NCBI GenBank assembly: GCA_035471925.1 | Contig: DATIPO010000434.1 | Coordinates: 1 to 16,024, forward strand | DNA from: JANQFM01 sp035471925 | GTDB taxonomy: Bacteria > Acidobacteriota > UBA6911 > RPQK01 > DATIPO01 | DNA: 16,024 nucleotides | Direction of reading: 5' to 3' | Part shown: piece by piece, positions 7,813 to 15,797 of the stretch | Position numbering within the stretch: position 1 is the stretch's first letter | Layout of the letters: each line of letters starts with the position of its first letter | Notes under the pieces: model-generated | Databases searched by the model: none | Seen by the model: only the letters and a program-made list of their open reading frames with translations | What the model was told of the DNA's origin: nothing | Made by a program: the position numbers and the translations under genes

Positions 7813-10729
7813 GCAACGCATGAGACAGAGACATTTTGAGCGTCGAAGCGGATTTGGGGTTGTTGTTCTTTTGCTGCTGTGGCAAGCGGCGGGACCGGTT
7901 CTGCTAGGTCAGGATAAGGCGCTGACCGTCGAGGACATGATGAAGTTCCGCCAAGTGGAAGATCCCGTCATTTCCAAAGACGGAACCTGGGTGGCTTACG
8001 AGGCGCGTCCCGGGCGGGGCGACGGAGCCGGCTATGTGGCTTCGGTCGACGGTGCCACGACCTACAGCGTGGAGCGGGGCGCGCGTGCGGCCATTTCGGG
8101 CGACTCGGCTTGGGCGGCCTTCGTCCTGCAGCCCTCTTTCGCGTCTCAGGAGAAATCGCGCAAAGACAAACCCAAGCCCGGCATGGTGCTGGTGAATCTG
8201 TCCAACGGCGAAACCACCGAGTTCGAAAGAGTCCAGCGCTTCGCTTTCTCTCCCGACGGAAAGTGGCTAGCCTATCACCGCTTCAAAGAGGAGGAGAAGA
8301 AAGGCGAGTCCGCGGGCGGCCAAGAACAAGAGCCGGAAGAGGAGGAGGGCGCCAGCCAGGAGGAGGCAGCCGATAAGCCGAAGAAGCGCAAGAATGCCGG
8401 CACCGTTTTGGTCCTGCGCCGGCTGGCGGACGGCCAGGAAACCGAGATCGAGTGGGTGGCGGGATGGTCCTTCGACGAGTCCTCGCGTTATCTGGCCTAC
8501 GCCGTGGCCGGAGAGTATGGAGAAGAGAACAGCCTGCGGGTGCGCCTCCTAAATGACTCCCTGGCGGAAGAAGAGCTAGCGGCGTCCGCTGACGGCATCT
8601 TCGACTCCTTGACTTGGAGCGAGGAGAAGGGGCACTTGGCCTTCCTGTCGGCCGTGGCCGACGAAAAGGGCGAACCCGGACCCGCCCAGTTGGCGCTTTG
8701 GGACGGCGAGGGCCCGGCCCGGATCGCCGTCGACGATTCCAAGACACCCCAAGGATGGATGGTCCCCCTCAAAAACAACGACCTGACCTTCAGCAAGGAC
8801 GAAGAGCGGCTGTTTCTCGGGCTTCGCCCGCGTGACGAAGCGTCCGGCGAGGAGGAGCCGTCTGAGCAGTCTCAAGAGGGAGCTAATGGAGAGGAAGGCG
8901 ACGAGAGAGCGTCCGCGGAAGAGGACTCGCCCGACCCTTACGACGTGGACGCCATTCTTAAGAAGCGCGAGGTGGACGTCTGGCACTGGAACGACCCGCG
9001 CATCAAGACCCACGAACGCAACACCTACCGCCAGCGCAGCCGGGCCACCTTCGGAGCCGTCTACCATCTGGAATCGGGGAAACTGGTGCAGTTGACCGAT
9101 GAGGAAGCGCCTCAGCTCATCCCGTCCGAGAACCCCAACACGGCGGTGGTAACGTCCGCCATTCCCTACCTCAGAGAAATCACCTGGGTGGGATTCAACT
9201 CCGACGCCTACGTGGTCGACCTCAACAGCGGCCAGCGCAAACTGGCCGCCAAACGCATTTCCAGCCCCTTGGAACTCTCTCCCGACGGACGCTACCTGGC
9301 GTACTTTCACGTCGACAACTGGTGGCTCTACGATTCTGAAAGCGACACCAAGCGCATCCTCACGGCCGGGATGGAGACGCCTTTCTACAACGAAGATCAC
9401 GACTATCCGTCGCCTCGGTCGGGGTACGGCTCGGCGGGCTGGCTGGAAGACTCCTCGGCCATCCTCATCTACGACAAGTACGACATTTGGAAGTTTCCCG
9501 CCCAACAGGACAATCGCGATGCCGAGTGCCTGACGCAAGAGCGCGGACGGCAGGAAGAGCGCGTCTTCCGGGTGGTACGCACCGATCGGGAAGAGGACTT
9601 CATTCCCGTCGAGGCCACGCTGCTCCTCAGCTCGTATCACGACAAGCGCAAGAACGACGGCTGGTATCAGCTCGATCTGCCGAGCGGTCAACTCAGCGTC
9701 CTGTTGGAAGAGCCTAAGAAATTCGATTTCGTCGCCAAAGCTGAGGAGGCCGACCGGCTGCTCTACACGCGCGAAGACTACGGCGAATTCCCCAATCTCT
9801 GGGTGGCGTCCCCCGACTTCTCCGATGCCCGCCGGGTCAGCGACCTCAATCCCCAAATCAGCGAGTTCGCCTGGGGCAGCTCTGAACTGGTGGAATGGAA
9901 TTCGCTGGACGGGATTCCCTTGCAGGGCGTCCTCATCAAGCCGGGCAACTATGAGCCGGGAAAGCGGTATCCGGTGCTGGTCTACTTCTACCGCTTCTTT
10001 TCACAGCGGCTGCACGAGTTCAACGAGGTCGTCATCAACCACCGTCCCAATTTTCCCTTCTATGCTTCCAACGGCTATGCGGTCTTTTTGCCCGACATCC
10101 GCTTCGAAGTGGGACGTCCCGGCTTCTCGGCCACCAAGTGCCTGGTGCCGGGAGTTCAGAAGCTGATCGAGATGGGCATCGCCGACCCTGATGCGGTGGG
10201 ACTCCACGGGCATTCCTGGAGCGGCTACCAGACGGCTTTTGTGGTCACCCAAACCGACATCTTCGCCGCTGCCGTGGCGGGCGCTCCGGTCACCAACATG
10301 ACCAGCGCCTACGGGGGCATCCGCTGGGGTTCGGGACTCTCGCGGCAGTTTCAATACGAACAGTCGCAAAGCCGCATCGGCGCTTCGCTGTGGGAGGATC
10401 TGCCGGCCTATCTCGAAAATTCTCCTGTCTTCTACGCCGACCGCATCAACACACCGTTGCTGATTCAGTTCGGAGACGAAGACGGCGCCGTTCCCTGGAC
10501 GCAGGGCATCGAGCTCTACATGGCCCTGCGGCGGCTGGAGAAGCCCTCGGTCTTCCTGCAGTACCGGGGCGAACCCCATCATCTGCAAAAGTACGCCAAC
10601 AAGCTCGACTACACGCTCAAAATGAAGGAGTTCTTCGACCACTTCCTCAAAGGCGCGCCGGCTCCCGACTGGTGGACCACCGGGGTCGAATACACCGAGG
10701 CCGAACCCGCCACCAACGATCGCCGATAG
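7811..10729 (+). CDS. Secreted S9-family (prolyl oligopeptidase-like) serine peptidase
   Basis: This is a predicted exported peptidase of 972 residues. From ATG 7811 there is a basic N-region and a hydrophobic core (GVVVLLLLWQAAGPVLLGQ), i.e. a signal peptide. The open frame extends upstream to 7652, but that part is not signal-like, so 7811 or the second ATG at 7820 is preferred. The N-terminal two thirds look like a beta-propeller with short WD-like strands (FAFSPDGKWLAY, LELSPDGRYLAYF). The C-terminal alpha/beta-hydrolase domain holds the probable triad: Ser802 in GHSWSGY, Asp891 in GDEDGAVP and His923 in GEPHHL. Two Glu-rich, low-complexity inserts interrupt the propeller at about residues 159-197 and 342-376. 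Family S9 enzymes cleave short peptides after Pro or other residues; the specificity cannot be read here. The gene stands alone, divergent from the DGPF operon and convergent with the HEAT/cyclophilin gene. Confidence 0.93.
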   Translation: MQRMRQRHFERRSGFGVVVLLLLWQAAGPVLLGQDKALTVEDMMKFRQVEDPVISKDGTWVAYEARPGRGDGAGYVASVDGATTYSVERGARAAISGDSAWAAFVLQPSFASQEKSRKDKPKPGMVLVNLSNGETTEFERVQRFAFSPDGKWLAYHRFKEEEKKGESAGGQEQEPEEEEGASQEEAADKPKKRKNAGTVLVLRRLADGQETEIEWVAGWSFDESSRYLAYAVAGEYGEENSLRVRLLNDSLAEEELAASADGIFDSLTWSEEKGHLAFLSAVADEKGEPGPAQLALWDGEGPARIAVDDSKTPQGWMVPLKNNDLTFSKDEERLFLGLRPRDEASGEEEPSEQSQEGANGEEGDERASAEEDSPDPYDVDAILKKREVDVWHWNDPRIKTHERNTYRQRSRATFGAVYHLESGKLVQLTDEEAPQLIPSENPNTAVVTSAIPYLREITWVGFNSDAYVVDLNSGQRKLAAKRISSPLELSPDGRYLAYFHVDNWWLYDSESDTKRILTAGMETPFYNEDHDYPSPRSGYGSAGWLEDSSAILIYDKYDIWKFPAQQDNRDAECLTQERGRQEERVFRVVRTDREEDFIPVEATLLLSSYHDKRKNDGWYQLDLPSGQLSVLLEEPKKFDFVAKAEEADRLLYTREDYGEFPNLWVASPDFSDARRVSDLNPQISEFAWGSSELVEWNSLDGIPLQGVLIKPGNYEPGKRYPVLVYFYRFFSQRLHEFNEVVINHRPNFPFYASNGYAVFLPDIRFEVGRPGFSATKCLVPGVQKLIEMGIADPDAVGLHGHSWSGYQTAFVVTQTDIFAAAVAGAPVTNMTSAYGGIRWGSGLSRQFQYEQSQSRIGASLWEDLPAYLENSPVFYADRINTPLLIQFGDEDGAVPWTQGIELYMALRRLEKPSVFLQYRGEPHHLQKYANKLDYTLKMKEFFDHFLKGAPAPDWWTTGVEYTEAEPATNDRR

Positions 10730-10793
10730 GGCAGCGCCTCGGATTCTCTGTCATAGCGCCTGTTCATCAGCACGCCGCCCTGGCCTCAGCAAT

Positions 10794-12791
10794 TCATTCA
10801 TCTTCGAGGGACTCAATCAAGCGGACGCTCTTGAGACTGTCGCCAGGCAGGATCTGGTGGAGTATGTCCCAGCCGTCCACCGCCTCGGCCCATACGGTGT
10901 AGCCCCCGTCAAGGTGATGTTGGGGCGAGTAGGTGACGAACCACTGGCTGCCTCCAGTGTCCTTGCCGGCCAACGCCATGCCCACCGCGCCCCTGGAGTA
11001 GCGGCGGGTGTTGATTTCGCAGCGGATATCATAGCCGGGCTCGCCCCAGCCGTCCCCGCGGGGACACCCGGCCTGCATCACAAAGTTGGGGACGGTGCGG
11101 TGGATGGTGATGCCCTCATAGAAGCCCTTTTCCGCCAAGCTGATGAAGTTGTGGACGGTCAGCGGCGCGTCCTGCGAAAAGAAGCGGATGCGGAAGCTGC
11201 CCCGGCTGGTTTCGATTTCAGCGCCCTCCCACCGCTTGAGAGTGCGCAGCGCCTGGCGGTAGGACTCAAGGTCGCGGTCAAGGGCCACGGGACCAATTTT
11301 CTCCCGCACTGAAGGGCCGTCGATTTCGGCCAGAGCCGCCGCCGCTTGAATGCGGATGTTGCGGTCGGGATCGTCCAGCGCATCGCGCACCAACTGGAGC
11401 GCCGCAGGCTGGTCGAGTGAGTCCTGGGCAGCGCGCAGGACGGCCGAGCGGGCCTCGAAGTTGGGCTGATCACGCAGGCGCGAGTAGGCCGCTGCCAGCG
11501 AGTCGAGGTAGGGCCCCGCTCCGCGCTGCCTGATTTGTCCCGCCGCCAGGGCTACGACCACCGGGTCGGAATGCCCGAGCAGATCGAGCAGCCAGTCGGT
11601 CACGGCCTCCCTGGGGTAGGCCTGCACGGCAGCATTGCGCACCAGCGGATGAGGATCCTGCAGGGAACGGCCGAGGTGGGCCATGAAGGCTTCCTCTTCG
11701 TCACGGGGGAAGAGGGGGACCGCTGCCGCGCGCACTTGCGGGCGCGGATCTTCGAGAAACTGCTGCAAGTGGGGAGCGATGCGCCGGTGATCGAGGGCCT
11801 GCAGGCTAGCCAGCGCCGCGGCCACGAGAGCCGGGTCGTCGTGCTCCAGCCAGGGAGCGACTTTGTCGGCGGTGGAGGCGTCGGTTGAGACCGCGGCCGC
11901 TTGCAGGCGTTCCAGCAGCACGTGGGGCGGGTCGGAATCGAATCCGCCCATGGCCTCGCAGGCGTCCACCATGCGGCGGGCCGCAGCCGTCCGCAGGGCC
12001 TCGATGCGGACTCCGGCGTCGGAATGTTCGATCAGCCGCCGCAAAAGCTGCGGATCGGGGTCCGACGCCATCTCCTGGCGCAGCAGGCGGGCCAGGTAGG
12101 AGGCGCCTTCAGCATCCAGACGGTCGGGGAGCCGGCTGAGCAAGTCCGAATCGACCTCGAAGGGCGGTTCCTCCGAGTCGCCCCGGGGAAAGCGGGCCAG
12201 ATGATAGACCGCCTCTTTGTAGAAAGGGCTTTGCTCCTCCATCAGGATCTCGACCGCCCGCTGGGCCGTGACCGGATTCCCCAGCCGCCACGACGTGAGC
12301 AGGATGCGCCGCCTGACGGCCTCGGATTCCTCCGCCTCAAGACGGTCGAGAAGCGTTCCCGCCAATGTTTCAACGCCCAGTTTGCTGGCTGCCTCCACGG
12401 CCATTTCGCGCACTTGCGGGTCTTCGTCTGAGAAGGCCGCCACCAGGGCCGAGAGAGCCGCCTCTTCCTGGGCCTCGCCCAGGGCGAAGGCCGCCATAGC
12501 CCGCACCGAGGCGTCGGGATCGTCGCCCACGAGGCGCACCAGCTCAGCGCGGAAGGCATCATCGGGGAAATCGAGGAGTCCGATGCGTCCCAGAGCCAGG
12601 ACGGCCCGGGAACGGACGCCGGGATCTTCGTCTTGCAGCAACGGTCCGAAGACCTCCATGTCGGCCTGCCGGCTGTCCTCCAGCATGAGGATTTGAGCTT
12701 GCCGTTCATCTGGATCAGGCGCCGTTCCACAGCCCAGCATGGACAAGAGCAGGAAAATCAGATAAGTCTTGCGTCGAAGAAAGTAGACCAT
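10794..12791 (-). CDS. HEAT-repeat lipoprotein with C-terminal cyclophilin-type peptidyl-prolyl isomerase domain
   Basis: This is a predicted envelope protein of 665 residues joining a helical-repeat scaffold to a proline isomerase. Starting at ATG 12791 (GGGGTG 5 bases upstream) gives a lipoprotein-type signal, MVYFLRRKTYLIFLLLSMLGC, with the lipidated Cys at 21; the longer frame from 12848 would bury this signal. Residues 45-515 contain about fourteen HEAT-like repeats with the D...VR..A..ALG pattern (for example DPGVRSRAVLALGRIG, DPDASVRAMAAFALG, HPLVRNAAVQAYP). The C-terminal domain (about 523-662) is cyclophilin: catalytic Arg565 in IHRTVPNFVMQ, Gln573, the CPRGDG loop, and GSQWFVTYSPQHHLDGGYTVW with Phe618. 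The usual active-site Trp of human cyclophilin A is replaced by His, as in many bacterial forms. The repeats probably bind a partner or client that the isomerase acts on. It faces the secreted peptidase, 64 bases away and convergent. Domain calls are confident. Confidence 0.92.
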   Translation of the reverse strand: MVYFLRRKTYLIFLLLSMLGCGTAPDPDERQAQILMLEDSRQADMEVFGPLLQDEDPGVRSRAVLALGRIGLLDFPDDAFRAELVRLVGDDPDASVRAMAAFALGEAQEEAALSALVAAFSDEDPQVREMAVEAASKLGVETLAGTLLDRLEAEESEAVRRRILLTSWRLGNPVTAQRAVEILMEEQSPFYKEAVYHLARFPRGDSEEPPFEVDSDLLSRLPDRLDAEGASYLARLLRQEMASDPDPQLLRRLIEHSDAGVRIEALRTAAARRMVDACEAMGGFDSDPPHVLLERLQAAAVSTDASTADKVAPWLEHDDPALVAAALASLQALDHRRIAPHLQQFLEDPRPQVRAAAVPLFPRDEEEAFMAHLGRSLQDPHPLVRNAAVQAYPREAVTDWLLDLLGHSDPVVVALAAGQIRQRGAGPYLDSLAAAYSRLRDQPNFEARSAVLRAAQDSLDQPAALQLVRDALDDPDRNIRIQAAAALAEIDGPSVREKIGPVALDRDLESYRQALRTLKRWEGAEIETSRGSFRIRFFSQDAPLTVHNFISLAEKGFYEGITIHRTVPNFVMQAGCPRGDGWGEPGYDIRCEINTRRYSRGAVGMALAGKDTGGSQWFVTYSPQHHLDGGYTVWAEAVDGWDILHQILPGDSLKSVRLIESLEDE

Positions 12792-12860
12792 GTCATCACC
12801 CCAAGGGAACCGATTCTCGCCCCGCCGTCCGACCGCTGTCAACCGCATTAGGGCGCTCCT

Positions 12861-12936
12861 CCCGCGCCTTTCGGGGCAGCGTTGGAACGCATGGCCAGAG
12901 CGACTGCATGCGACGCCCGCGCCTTTCTGGGCAGCG
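12861..12936. repeat. Pair of short direct repeats upstream of the HEAT/cyclophilin gene
   Basis: A 21-base unit (core CGCGCCTTTC then GGGCAGCG) occurs at 12861-12881 and again at 12916-12936, differing at one position (G or T after CTTTC). The copies start 55 bases apart, a little over five helical turns, and lie 70-145 bases upstream of the lipoprotein start codon. That is a plausible place for a paired regulator site, but chance duplication is also possible. Confidence 0.5.
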
Positions 12937-13168
12937 CAACGTCAAACCTTCGAACTCTGGATCGTCACCATGCTTCAAAAATTCGACTATCTTCCCGACC
13001 AGGCCAAGAATCGCCAAGGCCATCACGAATATCCCGCCAAACCCTGAGCCAAGCTCAAGCTGGCCTGCGGCCTCGATACTCGCCGAGAGTATTCGGGGTC
13101 ATGGTAGCGTGATGTGAAGCGGCCCCGCCCTTTCTCAAGGGCTGTCGACGCGAGGAAGAACGGCAGGC

Positions 13169-13192
13169 GCCGCGATGCGAAGGCGTTGCGGC
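13169..13192 (-). terminator. Hairpin downstream of the phosphatase gene, possible terminator
   Basis: GCCGCGATGC and GCGTTGCGGC form a 10-pair stem (two G-T wobbles) around the loop GAAG. It lies 53 bases past the phosphatase stop. The minus-strand sequence after it is pyrimidine-rich (TTCTTCCTC) but not a clean T run, so it is at best a weak intrinsic terminator. Confidence 0.3.
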
Positions 13193-13245
13193 CGAGGCCC
13201 CTGGAAACGCATTCTGCGGTAGGCTGAGCAGGTCGACCATGCGGG

Positions 13246-14436
13246 CTAGGAAGGCAGCTTGGGAGGCGGCGGCGGGGGCGTGCTGTTGGCGCCATCCTCT
13301 CCGTCTTCCAATCGGGCGATCAGCATGGTGAGGTCGTCGCGGAAGCGGTTCCCCTTGACGAAGTCGCTCACCTCTTTGAGGACGTTGCGGCAGATCGCTT
13401 CAGGCGGTTGTCCGGCGTGACGACGCAGGGCCAAGCGCAGCCGTTGCTCCTCGAACTGCTCTCCCGACTCGCGGTCGGCTTCGGTCACGCCGTCGGTGTA
13501 GCCGTAGAGCAGATCGCCGGGAGTCAGGCCCTCCTGGCCCTGTTCGTAGCGTAATTCCTCGCGGATGCCGAGCGGCAGTCCGCCGATGCTCAGTTCCGTG
13601 ATCCGCCCGTCGGCCCTGAGCAGGATGGGACGGTTGTGTCCGGCATTGCAGTACCACAGCCGCTTCTCCTTAAAATCGACTTTGGCCAGGAAAAAGGTGA
13701 TCAGCTTGTTGGAGGGCGTGTTGCGGTAGATGTGGCGGTTGAGCGCCGACATGATTTCCACCAGGTCTGTCCGTCCGTCGGCAATCAGGGCCCGCAGGCT
13801 GGCTTGAAGATAAGCCATCAGCAGCGCCGCTGGGATGCCCTTGCCCGAAACGTCCCCGATGGCCAGCAAGAGTTGTCCGCCGGGCAACTCCAGCACGTCG
13901 TAGTAGTCGCCACCGACGGTGTTGGCGGGGATGGATGCGGCGTAGACGTCGACCACGCCTTCACGCCGGTAGCGCTCGGGGGGCAGCAGCGTGAACTGGA
14001 TGCGCCGGGCGATCATCAGATCGCTCTTGAGCATCAGCTTGTCGGCCAGTTCCAGGCCCAGCAGCAAGTTGAAGAGCAGGAAGGAGAGCAGCAGGTAAAA
14101 GCCTGGCGAGCCGGCGTCCTGCACCAGCAGGACCATGCCCAGCAGGAAGAGCAGGGCGGCCAACGTGTAAATCACCCGCCGGACCGGTGAAAGCTTGAGA
14201 ATGAAGCCCACGAAGAGGGCCTTGGTGCCCTGCCACAGGCGGTCGTCCCAGTTCTTCTCCTTGAGATCCTCGCGCTCCTTTTCGCTGATGAAAAAGCGCC
14301 AGGCGTCGCGCGTCTCATGGCGGAAGAGCCTCTCCACCTCCTGGCTGCTCAGGCCTTCGGTGTAGGCGCTGTAGATCTTGGCCCACTTCTCCCTGCCCCA
14401 CGCGCTACCGGATGTCTGTTGGCCGCCCTTCTCCAT
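13246..14436 (-). CDS. Membrane-anchored SpoIIE/RsbU-type PP2C serine phosphatase
   Basis: This is a metal-dependent protein phosphatase of the SpoIIE/RsbU branch, which typically dephosphorylates anti-anti-sigma (STAS) proteins in partner-switching systems. From ATG 14436 it has 396 residues: a charged cytoplasmic N-terminus (1-85), two hydrophobic spans (about 88-104 and 111-128), a linker with the RsbU-like IQFTLLPPE segment (146-154), and the catalytic domain. Metal-binding motifs are intact: GGDYYD (175-180), GDVSGKG (194-200), YTDGVTEA (313-320) and DDLTML (367-372). The tail contains six consecutive prolines (13261-13278), then KLPS. An in-frame GTG at 14463 is an alternative start; neither candidate has an ideal ribosome site. 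No STAS, anti-sigma or kinase gene is nearby, so the target is unknown. It is divergent from the two-gene unit beginning at 14558. Confidence 0.92.
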   Translation of the reverse strand: MEKGGQQTSGSAWGREKWAKIYSAYTEGLSSQEVERLFRHETRDAWRFFISEKEREDLKEKNWDDRLWQGTKALFVGFILKLSPVRRVIYTLAALLFLLGMVLLVQDAGSPGFYLLLSFLLFNLLLGLELADKLMLKSDLMIARRIQFTLLPPERYRREGVVDVYAASIPANTVGGDYYDVLELPGGQLLLAIGDVSGKGIPAALLMAYLQASLRALIADGRTDLVEIMSALNRHIYRNTPSNKLITFFLAKVDFKEKRLWYCNAGHNRPILLRADGRITELSIGGLPLGIREELRYEQGQEGLTPGDLLYGYTDGVTEADRESGEQFEEQRLRLALRRHAGQPPEAICRNVLKEVSDFVKGNRFRDDLTMLIARLEDGEDGANSTPPPPPPKLPS

Positions 14437-14540
14437 CCGCCCCAGAGTATTCCAACCATCCACCGCCGGGCAAGATGCAGGTCAGGGAGCCGCCATCCAT
14501 GTACCGATCGGGTCGGCTTTCGGAAGTGAGTCGGCGCCCT

Positions 14541-14548
14541 GTTATAAT
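14541..14548. promoter_or_regulatory. Near-symmetric -10 element between divergent genes
   Basis: TATAAT at 14543-14548 on the plus strand is a perfect -10 hexamer in GC-rich surroundings. The same bases read TATAAC on the minus strand (14546-14541), so one AT-rich element could serve both the plus-strand two-gene unit and the minus-strand phosphatase. Plus-strand initiation about 7 bases downstream would fall at 14555-14556, almost on the ATG at 14558, so the transcript would be nearly leaderless. The -35 match is poor. Confidence 0.5.
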
Positions 14549-14557
14549 CGGCCCGCA

Positions 14558-14821
14558 ATGAAGACCAAGGTCGTGGGATTGATATTTGGCGTCGTCTTCG
14601 CCGGCTACGTGGTTTACACCTCGATGGGCCTGGATCAGGTCACGGTCGAGGCCTGCGTGGAGTACAACGGCAGCAGCGCTTGCCGCACCGCCTCGGGCGT
14701 CAGCGAGGAGGAGGCGACCAAGACCGCCGTCGATGTTGCCTGCGCCATGCTGGCCCAAGGACGCGACGAGAGCATGGCCTGCAACGAAACCGAACCCACG
14801 AGCGTCCAACGCCTCGACTGA
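14558..14821 (+). CDS. Small single-span protein with four cysteines, unknown function
   Basis: This 87-residue protein has an N-terminal signal or anchor helix (VVGLIFGVVFAGYVVYTSMG, residues 5-24) and a short, probably extracytoplasmic domain with cysteines at 33, 42, 62 and 75. The first pair flanks a Gly/Ser-rich turn and the second pair frames an amphipathic helix (EEEATKTAVDVACAML). Four cysteines outside the membrane could make two disulfides. ATG 14558 is favoured because the frame upstream is not protein-like and because a perfect TATAAT ends 9 bases before it; there is no Shine-Dalgarno. The next gene starts 40 bases after the stop on the same strand, so they are probably co-transcribed. 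I do not recognise the family and assign no function. Confidence 0.75.
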   Translation: MKTKVVGLIFGVVFAGYVVYTSMGLDQVTVEACVEYNGSSACRTASGVSEEEATKTAVDVACAMLAQGRDESMACNETEPTSVQRLD

Positions 14822-14861
14822 GGCCCGTCGCAAGGCGCACTTCAAGGCTGCGTAGAATCTG

Positions 14862-15758
14862 ATGTCCACTTCAAGTCACCAAAAGGACTCAGACGGCCAG
14901 GGCCGTCACGCCGAAGGCCGGCGAGATGTGGACTCGGCTGCCCAGGAGCCTGTCAGGAGGCAGGTCAGAAGGCCCCACGCTGGCGGGCAGGGACTCGGCG
15001 TCTTCGCCGCCTATCGCTGGCCGGTGGCTTTAGTCGTGGTGGCTTTGCTGCTTCTGGTGGCCTACCTCGTGACCTTCGCCGGATTTCGTCAGAGCGGCCA
15101 GGATGCCCTACAGGCCGCCGCCGATATCGCCTCGCGCTTTCGCAGCGGACGGATCACCGAGACCGTCCGGTCGGGATTGCCGACGATCACCTCCACCCCC
15201 GGCGGAAACCTCGAAGTGGCAACCATTACACAATTGGAGATCCTCACCCGGGAGAACGAACAGCGCATCTTCTGGGACGCGGTTTCCTTAGGCACTTCGG
15301 TGTCGGAAATCCGTCTGGACGCCACTTACCGCTACCACGTCCGCATGGACGCTCACTGGCAGATCGACGTTTCGGGGCAAGTCTGCATCGTCCGCGCCCC
15401 GCCTCTGCAGCCCAGCCTCCCCCCGGCCTTCGATTCCGCCAGCGTTGAAAAACACACCCAAGCCGGATGGCTGCGATTTGACGCCCAACAACAGCTCGAC
15501 CAACTGGAACGCGACATCACCTCCCTGCTCAGCACCAAGGCCGCCGATCCCGGGCACCTCAATCTCGCCCGCGAGGAGGCCCGCAAGACCATCGCCCAGT
15601 TCGTCCACCGCTTCCTCGTCCAAGAAGACCACTGGGGCCCCACCCGCTTCCGCGCCATCATCGTCACCTTCCCCGACGAACAACCCGCCACGGCCCCCTA
15701 CCACCTAGGCACCGCCCTAACCCTAGAATCCCCCACCAGCCCGCCCGAAAACAAGTAA
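14862..15758 (+). CDS. Single-span membrane protein, weakly DUF4230-like
   Basis: This 298-residue protein has a hydrophilic, Arg/Gln-rich N-terminus (1-50), one transmembrane helix (about 54-72, VALVVVALLLLVAYLVTFAG) and a C-terminal domain outside the cytoplasm. That domain starts with strands around LEVATITQLEILTRENEQRIFW and YRYHVRMDAHWQIDVSGQ, then the Pro-rich segment RAPPLQPSLPPAFDSASVE, then an Ala/Gln-rich helical part (205-255). This order (anchor, strands, a line ending in proline, helical C-terminus) resembles DUF4230 proteins, but the similarity is a visual impression and not strong. The start lacks a ribosome site; TAGAAT lies 3 bases before the ATG. It follows the cysteine-rich small protein by 40 bases, so the two may work together at the membrane. 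Codon use near the 3' end is strongly C-rich but in keeping with the region. Confidence 0.8.
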   Translation: MSTSSHQKDSDGQGRHAEGRRDVDSAAQEPVRRQVRRPHAGGQGLGVFAAYRWPVALVVVALLLLVAYLVTFAGFRQSGQDALQAAADIASRFRSGRITETVRSGLPTITSTPGGNLEVATITQLEILTRENEQRIFWDAVSLGTSVSEIRLDATYRYHVRMDAHWQIDVSGQVCIVRAPPLQPSLPPAFDSASVEKHTQAGWLRFDAQQQLDQLERDITSLLSTKAADPGHLNLAREEARKTIAQFVHRFLVQEDHWGPTRFRAIIVTFPDEQPATAPYHLGTALTLESPTSPPENK

Positions 15759-15776
15759 ACGCCCCATCCCAGATGT

Positions 15777-15797
15777 CTCCTGCTTTGGGAGCAGGAG
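15777..15797 (+). terminator. Hairpin after the DUF4230-like gene
   Basis: CTCCTGCT and AGCAGGAG form a perfect 8-base stem around the 5-base loop TTGGG, starting 19 bases after the stop codon. The position suits a terminator or a 3'-end stabiliser, but there is no T run after it, so intrinsic termination is uncertain. Confidence 0.45.

Larger units (their letters stand above)
12792..13245. other. Gene-poor stretch between the HEAT/cyclophilin and phosphatase genes
   Basis: These 454 bases hold no convincing gene. Short open frames exist (12796-13026 and 13023-13295 on the minus strand, 12790-13047 and 12882-13112 on the plus strand), but they lack ribosome sites, recognisable domains or natural composition. 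The stretch should contain the promoter of the HEAT/cyclophilin gene and the 3' end of the phosphatase transcript. It also holds a 21-base direct repeat and two hairpins, described separately. Confidence 0.55.

Noticed and set aside
8576..9856. 426-codon minus-strand open frame inside the peptidase gene
   Set aside because: The peptidase has intact family motifs through this whole stretch, and the reverse frame has no domain.
13127..13142. Perfect GCCCTT/AAGGGC hairpin
   Set aside because: The stem has only six pairs with no T run on either side, so I do not call it a terminator.
13143..13148. A second TGTCGA that might be an ECF42 -35
   Set aside because: At 17 bases downstream the sequence is GGCG, not CGWC, and no gene follows on that strand.
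13023..13295. 90-codon minus-strand open frame after the phosphatase
   Set aside because: It overlaps the phosphatase 3' end in another frame, is Arg/Pro/Ser-rich, and has no ribosome site or domain.
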